64,000 bases of DNA from Lepidonotus clava (taxonomy: Eukaryota; Annelida; Polychaeta; Phyllodocida; Polynoidae), in assembly GCA_936440205.1 (NCBI GenBank), contig OW387138.1, positions 26,369,541 through 26,433,540 of the forward strand. Direction: 5' to 3'. The notes under the pieces were generated by a model, which saw only the letters and a program-made list of their open reading frames with translations, did no database searches and had not been told where the DNA came from. The position numbers and the translations under genes are program-made. Positions 12,501 through 27,500 of this stretch are shown piece by piece. Each line of letters opens with the position of its first letter. Position 1 is the stretch's first letter.

Positions 12501-15500
12501 GAGTCTATTTTCCAATGGTTTCTTTCTGTAAAACTGTGAAACATTGTCAGTATCACTTCTACTTGTTAGGTCTAGTAAAGGGATGAAAAACTGCAAAGTG
12601 GCGACAAGGTGTAGGTAAAAGTCACTCAAATAAATTACTTTTCAAGGTGAGCATGCAATGAAATGTTAATCAACAACGCAAGACTTCAAAACAAGGTTAA
12701 TTTAGAAAACTGTGGATTCTATTCCACGAAAAGTTTCATGTGTATAGGCTCTTTATTCGATATAAGGTGGCCAGCCTTCAGGTCCTTGACTCTCCTGAGT
12801 CGACAAACCGCAGCACCTCTTTCCTTAACCAAAGTCGTGGAGAGCCTTACTTGCAGTTTGCCTATGGAGGTGCTCCGGGTGGGTCGCACCGGTTTGGGCA
12901 TGGTGCTGGGCACGGGCTTAGCCTACAACAGAGGAGGTGGGGAGCTGAGGACTGGGTGGACAGGAGAGGGTTCACAAACTACTACCGTGCAGAGTTACAG
13001 ATAACGAGAAAAGTGTAGTCTGTGTAGATAGGAGCTGTAGGTTGTTATTCAAAATCAGTTCACACTTCAGAAGATGACATGATCAGCTCTTAGAAGGGTG
13101 CTTAGATTTGTATTGTAAATTGAGAACGTCTTGTACACATTTCTTTTGACATGCCTGTAAGTATGGTATTGGTAACAATCACACAAAACATTGTATTAAG
13201 CCGCGTACGGCACACTGTATTTTTGTTAGGGGTTTGTGTTTCCAAAAATCTATGCTGGTTCTATTTGCTGGTCCACCAGAGAAAAGTTAAACCGCTTCTT
13301 GTTGAATTTTAACAAAATTAAAGATCATATCTAGACAAACCTAACGAGAAGGAGTTTGTGGATTATCTAAAAACTCATAGTGAGTAAACACCTGACAATG
13401 TTCTTATAACTTTAACAGCTCAACAAAAACTTGGCAAGTGTTATCCTTCCAAAAAATATTTTGCCAGTCAATGGGGTTCAAGATCCTTAACATGGTATTT
13501 CCCTGATTATCTTCAGAAACATTGGTAATGTGCTCAGAACATTTTGGGGTGCGGTTTTGACATAATATCTTGTGTACAATCATGTAGGTACATCAGACAC
13601 CAGAGATCCCAGATACTAAAACACTAGTGAGTCTAGCGGCTTAAGTAACTACAAAAGATATGACTCTAGGCCTCACCTCGGGTTTGGGAGCTGACATGAA
13701 GTTGTCGTCTGAATCAGGGCTTCCGACAGGCAGGTCTGTAGGAAGGTAAAAATAGGATTAGATTAGATAAAGCTTGATACTGACCTCACTGCCCGACTTC
13801 AGGGAAGCCTTCGGACATCGCTGGAGGACCCGCTCTTGCCCATAGATTCATATTTCTATCTATACTCATTCAGACAATAAAGGGATTACACTTCAACATT
13901 ACAAGTATACAGTTTATGCTGTGTCAGTCTCACTAGCCTTAATTCCCCACTGCCATCTCGATTATATGAACTTTGCAAGGCGTTTTACCATAATTTGTCG
14001 AGTGCACCTTACTACGGTACATCCGTAAATAATTTAATGTTATCAACTTATGGAAATAACAACTTAAATTCACTCAAGTATGAATGATTATTATGAGATA
14101 ACTGTCTGGTCTTGATTACCAAAGTCAAGGCAAAGCAGAAAGCAAAACTAGAACAGTATCGATCCTGCAACTTTCAGTCATACAGACATCCCTGTGGTCG
14201 CCCTACCTGGGGGTTGTGGTTTGTCGTCTTCAGGTGTGGAGGCTGCTGAGTGGGACCCGGCCCGCTTTTTGAGCATGGTGGTGGGATCCATACCTCCGAA
14301 CATGGACACCCCGCCGACTGGCTTCTTCTTCGCCTGAAAACAGATAAACAAGGTGGTGAGGGTATAAATACAAGTACAACTATTATCTTACACTTAGAGC
14401 GCTGCACTTCTACTGCAAAGGAAAATTGATCTAGCTTGCTAAAATTTATATTATCTTAAATGCTGTTTTTCATACAATTTCAGAAGACGGTGGGAAATTC
14501 TTTAAACATTTTCTTTTGTGTAGTTTACAGCATTATTTCCGTAGTTGACAGTAGTATTTCCTCCAGTAATCATAGTTTACATACTGATGGTTCATCGAGC
14601 CTATTAAGGGGACCAGAGTGCCCTACCTTAGCTGACTTGTCAGTGGATGACTCAGACACCGTCGCTCCCTTCACCTCTAGCTTCGGGTCCTGCTGAAAAC
14701 CAAATGATGGGTAATATAACCAATCACCATATTATTGACGATTCTCAAGAGGCCTTGTACATTTAGGTTCAATGATCTGCAGAAACTGGTGCACATTATG
14801 TTTTAACGCCTATAAATGTTACACAGATTTGACGCTGCGTGTATCAGAAACATGGCCTGTTTCTTTTGTTCTATTAAATATAATACAATTATTTTAGCAT
14901 TTTCTATTGCAACTTTAACATCTGTGGACACGGTCGCCTCTTTTTGGTTTTAGAGTACCACTGAGCATATTGTGTAACACAATCTATGTCTAGCACTCCA
15001 ATGTTGTCAAGAATTAAATCACACTATTAGATTGTACAGAAAGCAGAGAATTAACAATTATCTCCTTCCAATTAATGCCAAGGCCAGCCATCAGGTGTGG
15101 CAGCCTGTCCAAGCCCGTTACCTGCTTGGTGGGTGGGGTGAAGACGTCGGCCCCGGTGAACAGGTCGGTGCTGGACGCGCTGGTCGTCGCGCCCTTCACC
15201 TCCACCTTGTCCTTCAGACTGCCCGGAGGGGAGGTGGCCGGGGACGAGGGCGGGGAGGTGGGCGGCGGGAAGGGCTTGGACTCCTTACTCGGGGAGAGGG
15301 GACTGCTGGCCCCAAACAGGTCTACAGCAGGGTCCTCCTCAGCAGACCCCCCGAACAACACGTCCTCATCAGCGAAGAGACTGCGGGTACGAGGCTTGGT
15401 TCCCTGTAACGAAGATATTTAAGATAAGAAACGAATTAAGGTACTGGTAGCATAGTGCTGAGTTTATATCATTTTAACAAAATCTGTTATATCTTAAATA

Positions 15501-18500
15501 TAGAGACTAAATGGTGACAAGGTAAGCCAGAATTCAGTGCCTATTCGTCTGGCTAATGCATTTCTAAAATGTAATTTTCATAATGTAGCTGTCGATTTAA
15601 ACTGAGCCACAACAGGGAACTTTACAGGATTGATTGCTCTCTCCCCATATTTCCCTACAGTCTTCCTGCCTTGCCTCCTGTATGGAGACCAACGTGTGTA
15701 TCATACTGAATTCAGCTGATAATTCAAACTAATAGTATACACCATCTCTCTCTCAGAGATGTCAGTACGTTTCTGACGACATTCTCTATACTCAGGGATG
15801 TAAGTCAGGGACAATGAAACAATCTGAAACCCAACAAAGGAAATCTGAAATCATCTTGAAATGCTTTAAAAAGTGATGTGAGAAATTAATTTTGAAAATA
15901 ATTTTTCGAGGTGATGATGTGAAAAAATCTGTAATCAGACAAAAATCTGAAAACTTGTATTCCTGTATACTTGACCATGAACCTCACCTTTGTACTGTTG
16001 GTTGTTTCAGTGGAAGGAGGGGGAGGGGGCGTGCGCCCGAATAGGTCGTCCTCATCGTCGTCGTCAAACAGGGACAGGGTGGTGGCGGTGCGGGGCCGGT
16101 CAGGGGCAGGCTTGGTGTCAGCCACCTGGGACAAACCATGCTTGTTAGTCAAAGGTTCATAGGGAGCCAAAAGTGGTGCTTAAAAGTGATACGATTTTAA
16201 GGAGCTAAAATCGCTATACGTTCACAATATAAGAGTCTGTTTTAGATTTTGTTAGTTCGCATTTATCAATGGGACACTATTATAATAAGGGTATTTTAAG
16301 ATGCTGAAGCGATTTTTCGCTGTCTATATTTTACAACAGGACTGACTTAAACTCATACGGTATTTCTCTAGCTGTTTGAGCGTTCCATTGAGCACCACAT
16401 TACTTTCAGTCCACTTAAACATGGAGGGAAATACCAATAAAATTCAAAACATAGGTGAACGTGGAACATGCAGTAGAAACAAAGTTTCTTTGAGTAGGCG
16501 GTAATTTTTGGATTCAGTCCCACATCAACTGGGGGCCATTTGATGTAGTCCAATCAGACAACAATTTTTTCTCAACAATTTTATCTCATGAAAGTATATG
16601 TTAAATTTGATGATGGCATTAGTAAAGGGGGTCAGGGGCTAGGTAAATAATTATCATACTTAAGAAACATGTATACCTTTGGCGCTGGTTCTTTCTTTGG
16701 TGGTGGTGGTGGTTGATCTTTGACCTCGCCAAAGAGGTCATCGTTGAAGAGGTCCCCGGGCGGGGCGGGTTTCTTCTTGTCGGTCGGTGGTACCGTACTG
16801 GCAGGTTTAGCACCGAACAGGCCTCCGTCTCCCTCATCCTCATCGTCCAGGAACAGGCTGGTCGCCCGCGCCTTCCCCTTACCAGCCGCCTGAAGACAAG
16901 CAAATAGGCTTGGTTATTGAATTTATATTTAAATAGCAAAAAAGAAAGAAAAATAACACAAAAACATATGAACATTGACAGAGTTGTGTTAACTGCATTG
17001 CATGAACTTTGAAAGTATAACGGAGGAGGTTAGAATGAGTATTTTTTCTCAAATTCTGTTGGCTACAAAAATTCTTATATATCACATACTAATACTAGTA
17101 ACATCATATCATAACGTTCAATAGACGAACAAACGTGTGTAATCTTACTTTATCCATCTTTGGTAATGATAACCTTAAATTATCCTTGAACAGAATGACA
17201 GCAAGACTGTACCTCGGTGGTTTTTGGTTTTGTTGTAGTGGCGAAGAGATCCTCCTCTTCGCTGTCCTCCCCGAAGAGACCCTTAGCTGGGGCTTTGGAG
17301 ACGGCCGGCTTCGGCTTACTGAAAATACAGAGACAACAGGGAATGAGACGTAAATAAAACTTCTCACTCAAACACAATTATACAGACCTTTGGTTTCAAG
17401 GTCTGGGTATAGGCAATAGCATAATAGCTCTGGTCATTCATGCGGTTGCTGTCAACACACCACCTAGCTACGTCTTCAATAGTTATATAGATCAATAAGC
17501 AGTATGTCCGACTTATCGTCCAGTTGTCAGTTTAAAGCAGCTGGTGTGTAAGGTAGAGAAATATAGTTCTTTGCGCTGTTGTGGACATTTTACAGGTACT
17601 TGAATATCAAACGACCGACCGTGGGAAACGTATTTCTGTTTAACAATATTTAATACGGGAGGCATTCGAGAGGTGCGTTTGGCATTCATGTTGAATTATT
17701 TTTTAAACATACAAGGTTCAATAGTATGTTATACTTCAAATGCAACCATTTTTACCTATTCATCAGTATATAGGTCTCAATTGAAATATTACCAGGTCAC
17801 CTGACATGACCATACAGAGCAAGATGTTCGGCCATTTCAGAAACAAGAGAAAATATTTTTTTCAGTCCTCTGGACTGAAAAACCTTGCTTTGGTGGCGAA
17901 ATATAATCATCTATATTGATCAATGACTTGTGACTCCACCCTTCCTACCCCCTGTGACAAAGTATTAGCTATAGATCTGGTCAGCAAGAAACAGCTCATT
18001 TTGTGTTCCTTTTATTGTGACATGGCAAAAGTTAAGAGTTCTGGCTAGATTTTTTAAATGTTATTTTATATGAAGTGCTGTACATTAACAGGACACATTA
18101 TTGTCATTACACTTCAAATGTGTCATTAGAGTTGCATTTTGGTGAATTAACAAGAACATAGGAAAAGACAACCTAACAGGAGGTGACGGAGAATGTTAAA
18201 GTTTTTCAGTTCTTTCTTGTGTCCCAGATCTATAGGCGGTCTGGCCTATGTGGCTCCACTATAGGGGGGAGTGGGAGGGGTAGTAGGGGAAGAGTTAAGA
18301 GGGAGTTTTAGATATTGGTTCGATGAACGCCAACCTGTAAGTGTGTCGTCACTGGATCCTAAAGATAGATCAGGATTAGGGGAGCAGCCCTCTCAGGTCA
18401 TAGGGCCCTCAGGTAAGGGCCCATCAGACCAGTTTAGGCCCCACCACCTGAAGGGCCACAACAAACGCCTGGCACTGTGCCTAACTGAAATAACTGAGGG

Positions 18501-21500
18501 TAGTGTACATGACCCAGGGCCAGGCAGGTCTACACTCAAGGGGGGGGGGGGGGGCGTGAGGGCGGGGCGGGGGGGGGGGGGGTGTGTGGGGGTCACACTA
18601 CCTGTTGCTTCTGATTGCTACGAAATCATATTATGGTGCGGAAAGGGTCTCTGTAGTACAGTTTTGGGTGGAGGTGGGGGGTGGGGGAGGCTGCCTGCCG
18701 TGCCCTACCTGTCAATCATCCTTCTTGCCCCTCCTATACTTCTAATAATACAACCACCACCACTGGCACCAGTGACCAATGAGAGAATACCCGTGGTCAG
18801 AGGGGGTTGGAGTGAGGGGAGGGTGGAGGGGTCCAATTAGTACCAATTTCATGCCTCTTGACTCTACACAATGGAAAAACATCCGACAGTAAGGCTTTGG
18901 GGGCGGACTCGCCCCAAACCAAAAATGACAATGGAATACCAGGATATGTGACAAGGCAATACCTGGTCATCTCATACCAGGAAATGTCACACGACCATAA
19001 AAGGTCTCTCAACTATGCTAGGATACCTTACTAGGCTATTTTATACCGTCTGATATTGCCATACTATTACACCACAATGAGCCCTCTCAAAATACCATAC
19101 CAGGCCATCCCAAATGATTATAGCAGGCCATCTCAAAAGCCCATATGAGGTCATCTCACAAGGCTGTACCAGGCAAAGACATACCTGACCATCGAGGCCT
19201 ACGAGCATATTCTATGACATAATGATAAGGCCATACCCTTCTTTAAAAAAAAAAAAAAAAAAAACAGACAATGTCATAAAAGGTCGTCCAGGACACCTCA
19301 AAATGCATAGGTGCCTTCCGTTAAGTAGGTACATCAGGGGGGGGGGGGGGGGTTATCACATTTTTAAAAATTTGCGAACGTTCTTGTACAAATCTAATGC
19401 GTACACTGAACAGATTGATCATGACCTATATATTTCACAGTAGCTAGAGGGCCCAGACCATCCAAACAAAGTGATGTGTTGTTACCTCCTTCATCTTACT
19501 GCCAGCCAAATGGCACCTCTGACCCCTGACCTCTAACCTTTGACCTGCCTACTTACCTGTCAGGGTGACAGTTGGTGCTCTCCAGGTCTCGCCGCTTAAA
19601 GCCCTTCGGTTTACTCAGGTTTAGAGAGGCAATGTATTTGCGGAACTTGTCAAAGGTCTTTTTGTGTTTTGAGGTTTGTTTCTTGCAGCACTGTCTATCC
19701 TGCCAATCACAGTGGCAGTGGGTTTGACTCCACTGGTCATCTGATAGGGGGGCCATGGTCAGCTGAGGTGGACCCTCACCTAAAGCGGCAGTGGTAGAAG
19801 CCTCAATGGGGCCTTGACCACTGGTCGACTGACCAACAGGGGAGGGTAACCCAGAGTCACAGGGTCTAGGATCACAGTCCTGACTGACAGTGTCAGAAGT
19901 CAAAGAGCCATTAGAGCTGTAAAGGGAGGAGGGGCGGACTGGGCGGCTCTTTGTTGTGGGGATGTCCTTCGATCTCTCATTTCCCAATACAGAGCAGTTT
20001 TTGTTGTGGTACTGACAAGTGTCTTTGACCTGCTCCTTTCCGTGTCTACATTCGTGGCCATGGCCAGCCTTACATTGTTCTTTGAAGTACTTACAGTCCT
20101 TGCTATGGGCTGCTTGTTTATTATCCTTGTTGTGGCCGTCCTTAACCTGGTCAATAGTACCTCTACAGTCCTTATCATGGCTCTCCTTAGCCTGGTCTTT
20201 AAACCCCTTACAGTCCTTATTATAGCTCTCCTTGGCTTGATGTTTCACCCCTTTACAATCCTTACTGTAATTCTTCCTACCATGTAGTTTGTTTCGTGTA
20301 GAACTCATTGACTTTAGCATAGAGTCTAGGAAGGAAGCTTTACGGTCCTTAGATGGAGGGCGAGACGTGCGTCCGGGGTCTGTGGAGAAGTCTCCCCGCG
20401 GTAGGGCATCTACAGTGAGATAACTATTTGTGGGACAGGAGGAGGAGAGGGGTTGACTGTCCACCTCCTGACCCACCCCTGCCCCTACATGTTCCTCTGA
20501 CCGAGCCATTGGCCTGCGCCCTCTCAGCCCTGGAGACAGGTCCGACAGACTAGGGAGGTCGGTCGGTAGCAGGTCGGGGAGGTCCCTGGACCCCTCCCCG
20601 GGCAGCGCTTCCAGCCGCCCCGGGAGGCAGGTCTCGGATAAGGTCTTGTTAAAGGTGGGCTGGGCCACCTCGCTGATGGACCGCTGTAGGATCGGGATGG
20701 TGGAAGACCGCGGTAGGCCACCTACCCTACCGGTACTCTCTGCTGGACACTGGTCACCCCCCTGGTCAACATCTAGAGGGTTGGCCCAAAGTTCCACGGC
20801 TGACCGGCGTTTGCTGGGCGCAGGGCGATGCCCCGAGTCGCCCGCTTTACTGATCCGCCTATACATCTCTATAGGTGACTGGTCGTCAACTGAACATTGT
20901 TATCCCAGATTCAAAGGTCCTGAAAGACTAGTAGGTGCCTTAACAAAGGATCCAGGTTCATCCGCTGAGAGTCAGCTACTACTACATTGGGTTGCTGCTC
21001 TCATATTCACAAAGTTAACTACTATCTTATCCATTCGATGTCACACTTTCATCTATGACCGTATATGTACGTAAATAGAAACTGCTTGTAGATGTGCTAT
21101 TAAAGTACAAAATAAAAGAACAACATTGTCGTTACTCCCTACATAAGTTTGTCCAACGCTGAAGTGTATTCAAATTGTTATCCAATATTCACAGTGCTTG
21201 AAAAAGCTAGAAGGTGCCTTAACATAGAAACCTGGTTTCAGACACTATTCCATTATTGAATTGGTAGTACCATCCATAGGTTTATAATATAACCAGCAGT
21301 TCCTATGCAAGCTGCATTAATCCAGGTATGTACCAGAAGCATTGTGTGGGTCAGCTCTCGGCAGCTGGTGGGGTCAGAAGACCTCTATCTAACACATCAA
21401 CGGTCAACATCCAAACTAATAGGCGTGGAGAATTAACCATAAGAAAACCAGGCCAGATACTTCCCGTGTACGTAAATAAGTAGGCCTTAAGACAGTAGAA

Positions 21501-24500
21501 ATTGCCACTTAGTTTGAGCGTGCTGGTACATTTCACACTGCAAATCAGCCCGGATTTGGTGTGCTACAGGTTGTTTCCGCCTGTACCAGTCCTGTGTGTA
21601 TCCATCGGCCAAAAAGCTGACCTCACACACGGGAACCAGCATTCCCGGGCTGCGCCGGGCACCAGCTGCGTCTAATGACGTCGTCTCCATGGTAACCACG
21701 TCGGCCTGACGACCCCTTATTGATTAGACCACCATGCTGGTATACGGCTATATCGGTATAACTTATACATACAAACACGGCCCCGTCGACTCACAGTATA
21801 GGTATTTAGTGAGATGTTTGTATTACAAGTCCCTGTACACGGACGTTGTTGGGTAAATTTTACATATCATAAGTATTTAAGGACTTTTTCTTATGTTTCC
21901 GAAACGGAGAGGGGTGGAGAGTTTACTAGTTTGCTACCGACACTATGACCTGTGTCAACATGCACGTGAAAATAATTATAGACTAAATATCTTTTCTTCA
22001 TTATTTAAGCCTACTGAAACTGTTTGTTACAGACGTACCTTTCCCTATGATACAGCAAGATATTTGTCCCATTACAGTATTTAAACCGACCACGTCTTTT
22101 CCCGCTATTGACAATCTTCTCAACTTATACAGTTCCGCTATGGGTAGCCCCCCTCGCACCCCCTCCTCTCATATATTAGACAGACCTTTGAAGGTTTTTT
22201 TCTAAAAAAAAAAGAAGCTTATGACACGCCGCCAATATCCCGCCAATTACATGCACTAAGTACGTGAGGTATGGGCATTTCTCAAATATTACAAGCAAAA
22301 ATATGGATAGTAAGAAAAAGGTAAATACCGACAATGCCATTTTGATTTGTATACAATATCATCGCAAGGACGATACCTCTAATATCCTAAACCGTGCTTA
22401 AACGTACTCCGGGTACATCGTTAGGGGCATCAGCGGAGGGACACCTGAGGGAAGGGCACTTGTGAAGGGCATCAGTGTAGAGTTTCTCAAACAGAGGCAC
22501 CGAGACAGTGGCACCGGAGGAGTGGCACCAAGAATAGGAGCACTGAGATATGGCATTTAAAGAGGGGCAGCGGCACTAGGGACAAAGGAGGAAGGTAACT
22601 CAGGGGCGGATCCAGAGCCAGTGCTCTGAGGGGGGGAGGGGGGTAAACCCTGACCCCTGTTTAGTGTTATAATAATGAAAATCAAAAACACCACATTACA
22701 CAGATCTTAAACAGATTTTAACCATCGAGACCCCAGATCGTGACCATGAATCTCTGGATTTTCACTGGATTTCCCTCCAGAATTCCAGAGATTCTTTTTA
22801 ATTAGCGTTGTTCAAGGCTTGACCCAAGCTCATTGATTAAATTTATAGACATATGGTTTGTGGCATTTGTTAGGGAATTTATTCAGCTTTAAAACGATAT
22901 ATTGGTTGGTTTTGAATGTTGAATACTTATGAAAGTGTTAACATTGGAAAATTATGGAAAAGTTAGGGGAAAATCGGGCGTTTTTTCGGGCGGCTATGGC
23001 CGGATTGTGCAGTACACCCTCGGGCGGCCATGGCCGGATTGGGGGCTAAAGGATTAAGATGCCAAAATTGTCTCCATTTGGACTAGAGGGGGCAGTTGCC
23101 CCTATCCCCCCCCCCATCCTTGGATCCGCCACTGTCACTGACACAAGGGCACTAGGACAGGGACATTACGGAAGGGTCACTAAGAAAGGCGGACGCAGAC
23201 GGAAAATACCGAGGAAAGGCCAAGGGGCCTTCCATAAAGTATGTACGCATCAAAGAGGGAGGGGAGTCTGAGATTTTTGAAAAATGTGCGTACGTCCCTC
23301 AAAAATCGAATGTGTACTTTAACTCAAGAGGGGTGGGGGGGGGGGGGTCTGAAAACTTAGTAGGAGGCAACAAGGAGGGTGTGTAGGATGGGAGCAGGGT
23401 TCATTGGGAAGCAAGGCCGGGGATGTGGGGGGCCCTTACCGGAGGTGGGACAGTGATGGGGACAGACCAGGCAGAGAGACCCGGATAAAGGGGGCGCCAC
23501 CTGGTGGGCGGAATGTGGCCGCACCACGTGGTACTGACACGTGACTCGGCGGTGGCCAAATAACGGAGATTTATGGGATCTTGGCGGGCCCCAACCCAGC
23601 GGTCAGTACATGTATTTAGATGGAGACGATACATAACGCGGGTAGCACAGATATGAACGGGGGTGGGACATTATGTATCAGGGGGACGAGGGTTAATAGG
23701 TGCTCAGGGTTTTACACTTGTGATCCATTTAGTGTAATGTATGGCAGATTATGTGAGGAAAAGTATGGATCACATGTCATATGCCACCAGCCGTTAGCCT
23801 TCTGCAAACAAACTGTGATGCGAGACAGGTATTTCTAAGGACCATGACCACCCACAGCGGGAGAACGAAGCATTGTTCCAGTATCGATCTGGTACATGTC
23901 CTTTGTTATAATAAACATGAATACACACAGTACAGGTTGAAACGATGTTCAAAAGGCATACTATTTAGTGTACAAAATGTAATCTAGTCGTTTAAAAATT
24001 TTCTTCTGCTAAAATTATACCAATAGAAATCAATGACTTGTGACACCACCCTTGCAGACAGGTATTATTGGTAGGGCAAAATACTTGTCAACCTGAGTAC
24101 AAAGCCCCTCCCCACAAGCATACTGCTACTGCAATGGCACACAGGTAAGCAGGTAGGGAGGGGGTACTTCTCAATAAGAGTATATGGCCAGTCTCTATAG
24201 GAATGGTGCAACTGACTGGTGTTAAAATTATATGAGTCTGTCTCACCTTGTTGCAGTCGCGAACAGGTCGTCTTGTGGTTCCTCGGCAAAGAGGGAGTTG
24301 CTGGAGGCGGAGGGGCTGACATCCTTCTTGACAGCCCCGGCCGGCGCGGCGGGTCGGAGGCCAGTGGCCGAGGCCCCTGACCGCCCGCTCGACTGGGACG
24401 CCTTGTCCTGATCCTCCCACTCATCCTCCGACTCCTGCACACAAAAAAGGCAGAAATTTAAAGGCTTATCAAATATTCATGTATATCTATTCATTTTGAA

Positions 24501-27500
24501 AGGCGTCACGTTAGCAGGTGTCCTGGTTAATGGGTCGGAATGTTGCTTACCAATGTAGAATTTTTTAATTAGACTTTTATGAAACCAATTCAAGGTCACA
24601 CTTTTACAAATGTAAGACCTCTATATACATACTTATTCCACAAAGACAAAGTGTTTCTAAAATTATTTTACTATCAACAAAATTTGGCATCTGTTCCTCT
24701 TTCACAAGCACGTACTCTGGTACTTAACAAATACATGCATGTAAAATATGGAAAAAAAAATTAAAGGGAGAAAATAAAAAGAGAAAGCAAATCCGCCAAT
24801 CACCAATCACCAAAGTACACTGATTCAATCATTAAAGAAAATCGTCATATTCTTAATATTCTTAATAGTCTTCTTTGAAATGCCTTTCCCAAGTTATGAC
24901 CCTTCGACCCCTTTCCGAATAACGTACCTCTTTGTCTGAGGGTGGTCGCTGGGCCTTGATGGCGGCGGCGAGTGGGTTACTGTTGGTCCCGAACATGGAC
25001 ACGGCACCTGGGGGCAGCTGGTATAAAGAAGATAACAAGTTTTTTTTGTTATTCATTTCAAAGTGAATCTTTCAAGAGAAAACTCTCGGATCTTCCAAAA
25101 TGGCCAATCTTGGTACAACGTAGCCGAGGTACATGAAAAAAGATGCTACCATCGACCATGTATAGCTGCGAAAAGTTTACATTAAATTTTCGTTGCAACA
25201 GTGAGTAATGTTTCATACAGCTACAACTCACAAAATATATATGGTCAACTAATACATATTCAACATTTTCCATTACAAATTACTGATATTATGAGTTGAT
25301 GTAGTAGGAATTTATGCAACTACTGTTAACTTTCTGGTTAGTCCTAGAATCTGACCCACCTTTTTCTTGGGCTTGTCATCCTTCTGAGGCGGTGGTGCTT
25401 TGGCAGTGGGGGCGGCGGCCGCGAATAGGTCATCGTCATCATCGTTAAACAGACCCGACTGGTGGTTCACCTCGGGGGCTGGAGAAAGGAGCAGGAACGT
25501 TAATGTACACATAGGTGAATACATAAAAACTTTGCCTTATTATACCAAAGTGTGTTATTTCTTCTAAGGTTATTGGTAATGATCGAAATATCGAAACCTA
25601 CTTTACAAGTACCCTGAGACCAAAAACTGCCGTGATATATTTTTGAACTACAAAAAACTGTTCTTCTGTATCACTCTTCAGGCACTCACATATAGTGAAA
25701 CAAAATTATTTAATTAAATATACTTAAGAGGGACTTAATTAACAGGCTCAAAAATATCTTTGTCAGTATAGTAAATGTAGCACAGCTGTGCAGTTGCTGA
25801 ACTGGAAATATAATTATATCCTGACTAACGTTGGTTGAGTAAACCTGGGACAAAATTTCGCGTTCATGCAATAATATCAGACCCACACGATTTCAGCAGG
25901 TGATCTTGAGGAAACAAATCTTTATTACAAATGCTGCAGGTTCCTATCAATTACTTTGGAGAAAAATATTGTAATCTTTACCTTTCTTCGGCGCCTCCTT
26001 CTTGGGCGGTACAGCGGCGAACAGGTCGTCCTCGTCGTCGTCAAAGAGCCCCCCACTCGGGGCGGTGGTGGCGGGGGCGGGTTGGGTGGTCCGGGTCTTC
26101 TCCGCTACAGCAGACTTGGCCGGTTCGGTTAAGTCCTCGTCCTCCGTCGTCTGTGTGTTACCCCCAAACAGATCGTCGTCACCCCCTGGAGTAAACGGGA
26201 GTAGGGACGAAATAAAAAGGTTATCAGTCAAATTTCACGCTCGAGTTGCCTTTACATTTCCCGAATTTCCCCAGCCTTACGATGCATTTCCCCTCACATG
26301 TTTTCACAAATTAAGAGTGTACTTGGACCTTGAAGGACTCAAGCACAACATTATTGTTACAGACAACTGGCGGGGAAAAAAGAGATTATTCAATGGATTT
26401 CCGTGTCCTAATATTTTAGAACCATGAAACAATATTAACCCAGAAAACTAAATTCCTTGTTTCCATCAATACTAAGCAACCGATTCAATAAACACGCTAC
26501 ATCCAGTGCCCTATCCGACAGTTACTCATTACAGAGCTCTTTGAAATATGGGGAAAAACAGGTTTGTTGGAGAACAATCTGTGGACTATCCTAATATTTT
26601 TTCTATCATTGCCGTTTGAAACTTTGAAGACAAAGCAAAATATAGGATATGAAATAGCACACCTTATCGAGCCTCGATTTACAAATCAGTGCAAGCCTTC
26701 GTTGAAGACTTGGATCAATATACCTAACCAATTCAAGAAAACGTATGACTTACCACCGAATATCGAGACGCCCCCTACGGGTACTTTCCGCCCACTCTTA
26801 GTACGCGGTCGGGACGCGGGCTCTGCAACATAGGAGAACACACAGGTAACAACAAATGGCACATACGAACGGCCACACATAGGAAACGGTCTACATCACC
26901 AGCTGATACTGATACTGATAGCTGTTTGTATACTGTACTTTGGTGGTATGCTGCTTTTTAATGTGGTCTCTTTTTGCAGGACAAATCATTTTTTTGAACA
27001 ATACATGATTATTTTTATCGCATTAATAAGTTTTAAAACTATTTAAATGTATAACAGTAATCTATTCTAATTTTTGCTATTACGTGCTGTGGTGAGCTCC
27101 CATGGGGGGCCTGCCATTACCACAATAACGTGAATGCCGATGAGAGTTAGCGGACTCAAGAGAAAATTCTCACATTTGAAAAAAAACTCACCTTTTGGTT
27201 TGGGCTCCTCCTCCTGTTCCGACCCCGACGTCGTCTCCCTCCGCGGACGGGCGGCCTGCGGTCGGGGCTTCTCCTCTATGACGTCATCAAACAGTCCTCC
27301 CTATCCGTACAAATGTGGGACGATGCAACAGCAAGTCAAAAATCCTGAGTATATCTGTCTACGTTTAGGTAAATAGCTGACCAATATTGAACAGATCAGA
27401 CTTTCTTTTATAGTAACTGAATTATTTAAACGTCTGTGGATGGAGCAATTTTTGTTGCTATACTGAGATGTCGATTATATTGACAATTACTCTATTTTCA

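Noticed and set aside
18271-18840. Plus-strand frame of 189 residues
   Set aside because: It spans G runs and low-complexity DNA with no family signal or splice support.
20006-20287. Hydrophobic plus-strand frame resembling membrane segments
   Set aside because: It is the complement of the Lys/Asp-rich repeats in the intron-16 exon; the strand with splice sites and charged repeats is the better call.
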